Below, piece after piece: positions 48,973-55,005 of a DNA stretch of 55,005 bases. The stretch spans positions 50,857 to 105,861 of the forward strand of contig NZ_JANIBC010000008.1 of NCBI RefSeq assembly GCF_024505085.1. Reading direction: 5' to 3'. Below the pieces are notes generated by a model, which was not told the origin of the DNA, made no database searches, and saw only the letters and a list, made by a program, of their open reading frames with translations. The stretch comes from Parvularcula maris (GTDB taxonomy: Bacteria > Pseudomonadota > Alphaproteobacteria > Caulobacterales > Parvularculaceae). Both the position numbers and the translations under genes were made by a program. Each line of letters begins with the position of its first letter. Position 1 is the stretch's first letter.

Positions 48973-49893
48973 TCAGCCTTCGGAAGGCTCCACCACCGGC
49001 GGCAGGGTCGTCACCGGGATCGAGCCGAGCTTCACCCGCCCGTCCGTGATGGTCATCGGCAGCTCGACGGGCTCCTCGCCCTTCGAGCTGTAGAGCCCCA
49101 GCACTTGGCTGGCGAGCTGAGAGGTCAGACCGCTCAGCACACCGAACTTCTCCATCGCGTCGATGGCTGCATCCTCCCGCTGGAAGGTGAGGGTGAAGGC
49201 GCCGTCCAGAAGCCCGTCCTCGCCTGCAAAGGCTTCGCCCTCGCCGACGATCTCTGTGGGCATCTGCACCCCCTCCGAAGCGATCCGTATGCCGAGCCCC
49301 TTGACGGCAAGGCCCCCCTGTACCCGGCTACCGGCTATGTCGATCGTGTGGATGGTGACCTGCTCTTCGGGAAACTGAAGACCCTGCAGGGAGAAGGCGA
49401 TGCTCTCCCCGCCCGCCAGCTTCTGCCGGTTCATCACGAGATCCCGGAACACCACCTCGCCGTTCTCGTCGGAGAGCACCACGCCGTGCGCTTCGGCAGC
49501 GGAGAACTCGCGCTCGAGACTGAACCGCAGATCGTCCGCCTTTAAATCATACTCCTGGCCAAAGAAGGTCAGCGCCTTCTCGCCCCTCGGCTGGAACAGA
49601 ATGCGGCTCGGATCGTAGGGGAGGGTGACGATGGCCACCTCTTGGGCGGCAAAGGCGTGAAGCCCGCCGTCCCAGGCCACATCGCTCAGCATACCGCGCA
49701 GGGAAAGCGGGTAGCCCTCGATCTCGACGCCGGAATAGGAGAAGCTGCGCCCCGCCGCCGCTTCACGCTCGGCGAAGGCGGCGATCTCCGCCTCCATCAC
49801 ATCGGCGCTGCGGTGCCAGAGAACCGTATAAAGAGCGAACAGCACGCCGAAGCCGACGAACGGCAGGATGAGACCGAGGCGGCCCTTGAACAT
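48973..49893 (-). CDS. DUF2125 family protein
   Basis: A 306-residue protein with an N-terminal membrane anchor (LGLILPFVGFGVLFALYTVL) and a large beta-rich periplasmic part, typical of DUF2125. Recognisable pieces are YSGVEIEGYPLSLRGMLSDV and QEVAIVTLPYDPSRILFQP. The repeated strand pattern resembles AsmA-like or lipid-transfer folds, but that is inference; the function is unknown. It ends a five-gene minus-strand operon, starting one base after the plsC stop. Confidence 0.88.
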   Translation of the reverse strand: MFKGRLGLILPFVGFGVLFALYTVLWHRSADVMEAEIAAFAEREAAAGRSFSYSGVEIEGYPLSLRGMLSDVAWDGGLHAFAAQEVAIVTLPYDPSRILFQPRGEKALTFFGQEYDLKADDLRFSLEREFSAAEAHGVVLSDENGEVVFRDLVMNRQKLAGGESIAFSLQGLQFPEEQVTIHTIDIAGSRVQGGLAVKGLGIRIASEGVQMPTEIVGEGEAFAGEDGLLDGAFTLTFQREDAAIDAMEKFGVLSGLTSQLASQVLGLYSSKGEEPVELPMTITDGRVKLGSIPVTTLPPVVEPSEG

Positions 49894-49894
49894 G

Positions 49895-50590
49895 TCAGGC
49901 GGCCTCCTCAGGCCCTTCGATCGCGTCCTCCACGGCTCGCAAATACGCTTTGCGGTCGGCGATCGAGCTGATCGGGGGGTGGACGGTCATGGTGATGGTG
50001 CCGGGCAGCTTGAGCGGCCCCGGCTGGACCCAGTGCTCGCCGCTATTGTGGCTGATTGGTACCGTGACGACTTTCAGGGTCTTGGCCAGCATCGCCACGC
50101 CCGGCTGGTAGGGCACGCGCTTGCCGGGCAGGCTTCTCGTGCCTTCGGGGAAGATGACGATCTGATGCCCCTCGGCGAGGCGCGCCCTGGACTTGGCCGT
50201 CATGTCCCGCATCGCGCTCGCCCCCGACGCCCGGTCGATGAAGATGAAGCCGTTGCCCTTGCAGAACCAGGAGAAGATCGGCCAGTGCTCGAGCTCTTTC
50301 TTCAACACGAAGCTCGGCCTAGGCAGGATCACCATCAGCTTGAGGGTCTCCCACATGGACTGGTGCTTGGCCGCGACGAGGGCGGGACCTTCGGGCAGGT
50401 GCTCGGCGCCGCGCACCTCGTCTTTGACGCCGCACAGCACGTTCAGCCCACCGAGCAGCCCACCGGCCCAGAACTTCGACACCGCGATCGACCAGTCTCG
50501 CTTGAGAAGCGCCGGTGAGCAGATGATCCCGACCAGGATCGAGAACACGAACAGATAGACGATGAAGAGGATGGAGAGGGCCTTCTGCAT
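49895..50590 (-). CDS. plsC: 1-acyl-sn-glycerol-3-phosphate acyltransferase
   Basis: About 231 residues with an N-terminal membrane segment (ILFIVYLFVFSILVGIIC). The acyltransferase motifs are KHQSMWE (His76, with Glu81 in place of the usual Asp of HX4D) and FPEGTRS at 147-153. HX4E is common in alphaproteobacterial members, so activity is still expected. It converts lysophosphatidic acid to phosphatidic acid at the inner membrane. The ATG at 50590 is five bases after the ydcF stop; the frame is open upstream only through ydcF antiphase. Confidence 0.92.
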   Translation of the reverse strand: MQKALSILFIVYLFVFSILVGIICSPALLKRDWSIAVSKFWAGGLLGGLNVLCGVKDEVRGAEHLPEGPALVAAKHQSMWETLKLMVILPRPSFVLKKELEHWPIFSWFCKGNGFIFIDRASGASAMRDMTAKSRARLAEGHQIVIFPEGTRSLPGKRVPYQPGVAMLAKTLKVVTVPISHNSGEHWVQPGPLKLPGTITMTVHPPISSIADRKAYLRAVEDAIEGPEEAA

Positions 50591-50595
50591 GACGC

Positions 50596-51195
50596 TCAGA
50601 CGAGGGACCTGACCGAGACGACCAGGAATTTGAGATATTCGAGCCCCAGGACCCGCCAGGCACGCAGGCTGCCCATCCACTCTTTCTGAGGGGCGAGGTC
50701 GCTGGCTACGGGCACGCCGATGATGGCGATGTCAGGGGCGGAGCGGCGCAGCTCGGCCCTCGCGCGGGGCAGGTGGAAGTCGGAGGTGACGAGGATCGCC
50801 GTGTCGAAACCGTTGCGCACCAGCCAGTCCCGGCTCTCGATGGCGTTGCCCCTGGTCGAGCGCGCCCAGGGGCCGAGGTCCACACAGCAGGAGAGCACCG
50901 CCTGGTCGCCCATCGTGTAGAGATCCTCCTTCCGCGTCTGAGGGTGAACGCCGGAGATCAGCGCCCGTTCGGCGAGGCCCCGCGCCTGCAGTTCAAGACC
51001 GCGTTCGATGCGCGGGCCGTTGTCCCCGGTCAGCACGATGATGCCGCGTCCCTCGGCACGGCTTCGGTCGAGACCGGCTGCGGCATCGTCCGCCCTCGGC
51101 AGGGTGGCGCAGAAGGCGAAAAAGCCCGCCGTCACGCCCATCACCACGAGCAGGACGAGGCTGAGCACGGCTTTGAGAAAGGAGGTCGAACCCAT
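50596..51195 (-). CDS. YdcF family (DUF218) protein
   Basis: About 199 residues: one membrane helix (AVLSLVLLVVMGVTAGFFAF) and a DUF218 domain. Motifs IIVLTGDNGPRIERGLEL, ALISGVHPQT, GNAIESRDWL and ILVTSDFHLPRARAELRR are those of the YdcF/SanA family, associated with envelope integrity and thought to act on polyprenyl or SAM-like ligands; the reaction is not settled. The ATG at 51195 shares one base with the ccmH stop; a GTG at 51198 is possible. Confidence 0.9.
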   Translation of the reverse strand: MGSTSFLKAVLSLVLLVVMGVTAGFFAFCATLPRADDAAAGLDRSRAEGRGIIVLTGDNGPRIERGLELQARGLAERALISGVHPQTRKEDLYTMGDQAVLSCCVDLGPWARSTRGNAIESRDWLVRNGFDTAILVTSDFHLPRARAELRRSAPDIAIIGVPVASDLAPQKEWMGSLRAWRVLGLEYLKFLVVSVRSLV

Positions 51196-51548
51196 CACGA
51201 AGCGGCCTTAGCGCCGCCCCGCAGCAAGGAGAAGGCCCAGAGCGCTCCAAGGACGAGAACCATCGCCGGGGCCGCCCAGAGGACGATGTTCGCGCCCTCG
51301 GCGGTGGGCCTCAACAGCACCGTCTCGCCGTAGCGGGCCACGAGATAACCGCGCACCTCGGCATCGTTGTCACCGGCGGCGATGCGCTCCTCGATGATCC
51401 GCCGCATGACCTTGGCCAGCTCCGCCTCGCTGTCGGCCACGGACTGGTTCTGGCAGACCACGCAGCGGATGTCCTTGGCGATGCGCTCGGCGCGGGCAGC
51501 TTGTTCGGGCGTGAGGGCCGCCAGGAAAAGAAGAACCGCCGCGATCAT
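51195..51548 (-). CDS. ccmH: Cytochrome c-type biogenesis protein CcmH
   Basis: About 117 residues. A signal peptide is followed by the thiol motif IRCVVCQNQS with Cys29 and Cys32, and a C-terminal membrane anchor (IVLWAAPAMVLVLGALWAFS). It keeps the apocytochrome CXXCH cysteines reduced for haem attachment by CcmF. Its start overlaps the ccmF stop by four bases (ATGA). The TPR partner ccmI is not adjacent. Confidence 0.95.
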   Translation of the reverse strand: MIAAVLLFLAALTPEQAARAERIAKDIRCVVCQNQSVADSEAELAKVMRRIIEERIAAGDNDAEVRGYLVARYGETVLLRPTAEGANIVLWAAPAMVLVLGALWAFSLLRGGAKAAS

Positions 51549-53524
51549 GCGGGACGCTCCTGCAGCTTGCCCGCCGCTGCCCGCTGCCGCTCGCGGCGCT
51601 TGGCAAAGCCGGCGGTCAGCCCGCCTCCGGCCAGAAGCAGCACCCCGCCCCAAAGGACATGGATGAGGGGGTGGCTGTGCGCCCTGACGATCCGGGCTTC
51701 GCCCAGGCCCTGACCGGCCGCGGAGGCCAGATAGAGGTTGGAGAGGCCTCGCCGCTCGATCGCCACCTCCGTCGTCGCCTGGTTGGCCGCGGGATAGTAG
51801 CGCCGCGAGGGGGTAAGCTCGGTCAGGAGCCTGCCGTTCTTCATCACCCGGAAGAGGTCCTGTTCGGCGATGTAGTTCGGCCCGGCGATTTGCTTCCTGG
51901 AGATGTAGTCGATCTCCAACGCGCCGAGCCTCGTGCTCTCGCCGGGGGTCAGGACAGCGCGGACCTCCCCCTGGAACACCGTGCTGGCGGTGATGCCGAG
52001 AAGCACGAGGCCGAGGCCGAGATGGCTGACCAGCGCGCCCCAGCTCCGGGCGGTCACCCCCTGCAGGCGCGAAGCCTTGAACCCCTCGGCCGTGCCGAAC
52101 CCGCCCTTACGCAGGAGGTCCAGAAGGGACGCTGCCAGCACCAGAAACGCCGCGGCGAAGCCTGCCAGCGCCAGGGCGGATCTTCCGGTGGCTAAGGTCA
52201 GCGCGAGGGCGCCTGCGATGCTGAGCCCGGCCGCCACCAGAAGGGGCCTGCGGTACTGCCCCGAGCCGCCGGTCTTCCACGGGACGAGGAGCCCGAAGAG
52301 CAGCGTCCCCGCCATCAGAAGAGCTAGCGGCGCCAGCATGGCGTTGTAGTAGGGCGGGCCAACGGAGATGCGGCTGCCGGTCTGGGTCTCCATCACGATG
52401 GGCCAGAACGTGCCGAGGAACACCGTGAACAGCACCACGGCGAAGAGGAGGTTGTTGACCACGATCGCCCCCTCCCGGCTCACCGGAGAGAAGCGCGCGG
52501 TCTGCTGCAGCTTCGATCCCCTCAGCGCGAAGAGAACGAAGCCCGCACCGATGAAGAGGAGCGAGAGGAGCAGAAGGAAGACCCCCCGCTCGGGATCGTT
52601 GGCAAAGGCGTGGACCGAGGTGACGATGCCCGAGCGCACCAGGAACGCGCCCAGAAGCGACGCGCCGAAGGCCAGGATCGCCAGCGCCGCGCCCCAGAGC
52701 TTCAGCGTGTCCCGCCGCTCCAGCACCATGACGCAGTGAAGAAGCGCGGTAGCCGCCAGCCAGGGCATCAGCGAAGCGTTCTCCACCGGGTCCCAGAACC
52801 AGAAGCCCCCCCAGCCCAGCTCGTAATAGGCCCAGTAGGCGCCAAGCCCGATCCCCAAAGTGAGCGCCGACCAGGCGAAGAGGAGGTAGGGCCTGACCGC
52901 CTTGGCCCAGGCGCTGCCGATGCGGCCCGTCAGAAGCCCGGCCATGGTGAAGCTGTAGACCGCAGAGAGCCCGACATAGCCAAGATAGAGCGTAGGCGGA
53001 TGAATGGCGAGGCCGGGATCCTGAAGAAGCGGATTGAGCCCCCGCCCGTCAGAAGGGGTCGGCCACGCCTCGGGATAGGGCGCGAAGGGGTTCGAGGTCA
53101 GCACCGTAAAGAGCCCGAAGGCCGCGAGCAGCATCGCCTGCACGCCGATGGCGTAGCGCTTGGTGGGCAGGTCGCCGAAGGGGCTCAAACTGATCGCCGC
53201 GCCGAAACCGGCCAGCATCAGAAGCCACAGGAGCAGCGAGCCCTCGTGATTGCCCCAGCTCCCCGCCAGCTTGTAGGCCAGGGGCTTCAGCGAGTGGCTG
53301 TTGAGATAGACGTTGAGAAGGGAGAGGTCCGTCTCGGCATAGGCGATCAGCAGAAACAGAAAGGCGCTCGCCACGGTGACGAAGGCCGCCGTCATGGCCG
53401 CACCGGACAGCGCGACGATCCGAGGGCTCGTCCGGGCGAAGGGGGACAGGCCGAGACCCGCCGCCGCAGCCCCCAGCGCTGCCGCCACGGCTAGCAAAAA
53501 AGTTCCCAATTCGCTAATTCCCAT
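51545..53524 (-). CDS. ccmF: Haem lyase CcmF/NrfE family
   Basis: About 659 residues with about 15 membrane segments. The haem-binding WWD motif appears as GGFWFWDPVENASLMPWL, flanked by conserved His (GSWGNHEGSLLLW, AIHPPTLYLGYVGL, ALLHCVMVLERR). It attaches haem from holo-CcmE to apocytochrome c in the periplasm. The ATG at 53524 gives the usual N-terminus (MGISELGTFLLAVAAALG); ATG at 53539 and GTG at 53545 are alternatives. ccmE and ccmI, which normally precede it in alphaproteobacteria, are missing here: the gene opens the operon. Confidence 0.95.
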   Translation of the reverse strand: MGISELGTFLLAVAAALGAAAAGLGLSPFARTSPRIVALSGAAMTAAFVTVASAFLFLLIAYAETDLSLLNVYLNSHSLKPLAYKLAGSWGNHEGSLLLWLLMLAGFGAAISLSPFGDLPTKRYAIGVQAMLLAAFGLFTVLTSNPFAPYPEAWPTPSDGRGLNPLLQDPGLAIHPPTLYLGYVGLSAVYSFTMAGLLTGRIGSAWAKAVRPYLLFAWSALTLGIGLGAYWAYYELGWGGFWFWDPVENASLMPWLAATALLHCVMVLERRDTLKLWGAALAILAFGASLLGAFLVRSGIVTSVHAFANDPERGVFLLLLSLLFIGAGFVLFALRGSKLQQTARFSPVSREGAIVVNNLLFAVVLFTVFLGTFWPIVMETQTGSRISVGPPYYNAMLAPLALLMAGTLLFGLLVPWKTGGSGQYRRPLLVAAGLSIAGALALTLATGRSALALAGFAAAFLVLAASLLDLLRKGGFGTAEGFKASRLQGVTARSWGALVSHLGLGLVLLGITASTVFQGEVRAVLTPGESTRLGALEIDYISRKQIAGPNYIAEQDLFRVMKNGRLLTELTPSRRYYPAANQATTEVAIERRGLSNLYLASAAGQGLGEARIVRAHSHPLIHVLWGGVLLLAGGGLTAGFAKRRERQRAAAGKLQERPA

Positions 53525-53634
53525 GGCCAGGAGATGCATCTTCACTGCGAAAGGTGCAAGTTCGAGCTTGCCGCGCCCTCGCGTAGTGGTTTTAATTCAT
53601 TTTCATCAACCCCTTGAGGCACAAGTTGGCCGTC

Positions 53635-54735
53635 ATGACCGAAGCTCGCCCGCATCCGCAGGAGGCTGCCCGCCTCGCTGCTTTGCAAAGCTACGGTATC
53701 CTCGATACCGAGGCCGACCCTGCCTTCGACACCATCACGGCCCTCGCCGCCCGCATCTGCGGCACCTCGATCGCCCTGGTCAGCTTGGTCGACCGCGAGC
53801 GTCAGTGGTTCAAGTCCCGCAAAGGGCTCGGCGAGCCCGAGACCGGGCGCGACGTCGCGCTCTGCGCCCATGCGATCCTCCTGGACGAGCCGCTTGTCAT
53901 CCCGGACACCCTCGCCGACCCGCGCTTCAGGGATAACCCCCTTTGCACCGAGGGGCCGGTGCGTTTCTACACGGGGATACCCCTGGTCGGGTCGGAGAAC
54001 CTGCCCCTGGGCACCCTCTGCGTCATCGACCCGGAGCCTCGGCCCGAAGGGCTGGGCGAGGAGCAGCTCGAGGAGCTCAAGCTTCTCGCCCACCAGACCG
54101 TCCGCCTGATGGAGCTCCAGCGCCAGGCCGCGCGCCAGGCCACCGCCCTCCAGGAGAGCGTCCACCGCACCAAGAACGTCCTCGCCGTGGCCAGCGCCAT
54201 CGCCACGCGCACCCTGTCGGGTGAGCGCTCGCTGGAGGAGGCCAAAAGCGTGCTTATCGGACGCTTCCAGTCCCTCGGTCATGCCCAGGGGCATCTCCTG
54301 GCGGCCAGCGACCGCGGCGCGTCGCTGCACGATCTGATCGCGAGCCAGATGCTGGCCTTCTTCCCGGAAGAGGACGACCGTCTGAGCATCGAAGGACCGG
54401 CGGTGACCATCAGCGGCGAGGCGGCGGAGGCGATCGGGCTCGCGCTGCACGAGCTCTCCACCAACGCCACCAAATACGGTGCCCTGTCGGTCAGGACAGG
54501 CACGGTGACGATCGGTTGGCACAAGAACGCCGAGGGTCTGCTGTTGACCTGGCGGGAGGAGGGCGGCCCGAGCCCGAGCCCCTCACCGGGCAGACGAGGC
54601 TTCGGCAGCTCCGTGGTCGGCCCCATGTGCGGCCAGAAGATCGGCGGCCCGGCGGTCCTGACCCTCCCGCCCACCGGCGCCGTCTGGACCGCCCAGATCG
54701 CCGAACACCACCTCCGCTCCCCGATCCTGGGTTAG
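53635..54735 (+). CDS. GAF domain HWE-type sensor histidine kinase
   Basis: About 366 residues, soluble. A GAF domain (about 20-165, ITALAARICGTSIALVSLVD, DVALCAHAILLDEPLVIPDT, PLGTLCVIDPEPRP) is followed by a linker helix and the HWE kinase core: H-box SVHRTKNVLAVASAIATRTL, N-box HELSTNATKYGAL and the WxE motif LLTWREEGGP, then a G-box FGSSVVGPMCG. All key residues are present. HWE/HisKA_2 kinases often feed the general stress response (PhyR) in alphaproteobacteria, but no regulator gene lies next to it. No chromophore Cys is evident, so it is probably not a light sensor. ATG at 53635; a TTG at 53614 is possible. Divergent from ccmF. Confidence 0.9.
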   Translation: MTEARPHPQEAARLAALQSYGILDTEADPAFDTITALAARICGTSIALVSLVDRERQWFKSRKGLGEPETGRDVALCAHAILLDEPLVIPDTLADPRFRDNPLCTEGPVRFYTGIPLVGSENLPLGTLCVIDPEPRPEGLGEEQLEELKLLAHQTVRLMELQRQAARQATALQESVHRTKNVLAVASAIATRTLSGERSLEEAKSVLIGRFQSLGHAQGHLLAASDRGASLHDLIASQMLAFFPEEDDRLSIEGPAVTISGEAAEAIGLALHELSTNATKYGALSVRTGTVTIGWHKNAEGLLLTWREEGGPSPSPSPGRRGFGSSVVGPMCGQKIGGPAVLTLPPTGAVWTAQIAEHHLRSPILG

Positions 54736-54763
54736 ACGCAGGGTCCTGCGGTCCCTCATTCTA

Positions 54764-54880
54764 CGCCTTCCCATGGTCGCGCAGCGATCCATGGGACCCA
54801 TCACCGGGCGGACCAAGCCGTACTCAAACGGCAGGAGATGGGTCCCACGGTCTACGCTTCGCTACGCCGTGGGAAAGCGG
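54764..54880. repeat. Intergenic repeat, family C copy 5
   Basis: CGCCTTCCCATGGTCGCGCA with GCGATCCATGGGACCCATCA, then GGAGATGGGTCCCACGGTCT and CTACGCCGTGGGAAAGCGG. Nearly the same as copy 3. Confidence 0.85.
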
Positions 54881-54896
54881 ATGAAGAAGCGGATGC

Positions 54897-54977
54897 CCGT
54901 AGGGCGGCTCGCGCAGCGTGCCGCCTCGCAGCGGTAGCATCTGGGAACGGCGGCACGCTACGCGAGCCGCCCTACGG
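54897..54977. repeat. Near-perfect 29-bp inverted repeat, family F
   Basis: Arms 54897-54925 and 54949-54977 match at 28 of 29 positions (outer ends CCGTAGGGCGGCTCGCG and CGCGAGCCGCCCTACGG), around a 23-base centre. It has no ORF. It could be a MITE-like or REP-type element; only one copy is in the window. Confidence 0.85.
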
Positions 54978-55005
54978 CCCAGCACCCAACTTATCCCCGC
55001 CCTCA

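Noticed and set aside
1-55005. CRISPR array, prophage or complete insertion sequence
   Set aside because: No regularly spaced direct repeats, phage structural genes, integrase or transposase frames were found in the window.

Overview
The window is high-GC chromosomal DNA of an alphaproteobacterium. The evidence is gene content and order: DUF2794, DUF3775, DUF1150 and DUF2125 proteins, a short ribonuclease D, a stand-alone NDUFA9-like protein, the rnd-lptC-lptA-lptB-rpoN-hpf-ptsN string, a PhoR/PhoU/PhoB set and an HWE-type histidine kinase. I cannot fix the genus; Parvularculales or Hyphomonadaceae-like lineages would fit. No plasmid, prophage, CRISPR array or complete insertion sequence is visible.

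Layout. 1-9 kb: two small conserved alphaproteobacterial proteins, a serine-hydrolase lipoprotein, a Bax-inhibitor-1 membrane protein, a large secreted metzincin-like zinc protease, and rsmB head-to-head with a YbjN-like protein. 9-14 kb: tRNA-Arg followed by a lower-GC Fic gene, then a Mur-ligase/LD-carboxypeptidase pair (peptidoglycan recycling) and an AlaC-like aminotransferase. 14-21 kb: tRNA-Leu, an NDUFA9-like protein, rpmI-rplT, a lipoprotein, pheS-yciA-pheT and tRNA-Thr. 21-28 kb: a GhrA-like dehydrogenase, a small membrane protein, rnd, lptCAB, rpoN, hpf and ptsN. 28-39 kb: uppP, an M23 lipoprotein, a patatin-like lipase, trkH, phoB-phoU-phoR, pyk-eda and a low-GC lipoprotein. 39-48 kb: trpS, ttcA, apaG, a double-domain dCTP deaminase, a very AT-rich orphan, pdeM, a gloB operon, a methyltransferase and hisC. 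48-55 kb: a tight ccmF-ccmH-ydcF-plsC-DUF2125 operon and a GAF-HWE kinase.

How the genes fit together. Envelope biogenesis recurs: lptC/A/B (LPS export), uppP (lipid carrier recycling), the Mur ligase with LdcA, an M23 protein, plsC and the patatin lipase. Translation is the second theme: rpmI, rplT, pheST, trpS, rsmB, ttcA, hpf and three tRNAs. rpoN, ptsN and PhoR/PhoB supply regulation.

The most unusual signal is not a gene. Intergenic spaces carry at least six families of palindromic repeats. One (family A, five copies) has three hairpins in fixed order and spacing. Hairpin 3 keeps an invariant CGGTCG centre while its stem changes in a compensatory way between copies, which points to selection for structure. 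Two copies are joined to the terminators of tRNA-Leu and tRNA-Thr as roughly 240-nt inverted repeats flanking rpmI-rplT and pheST. Four genes of clearly lower GC (Fic, two lipoproteins and an orphan membrane protein) look like single-gene acquisitions.
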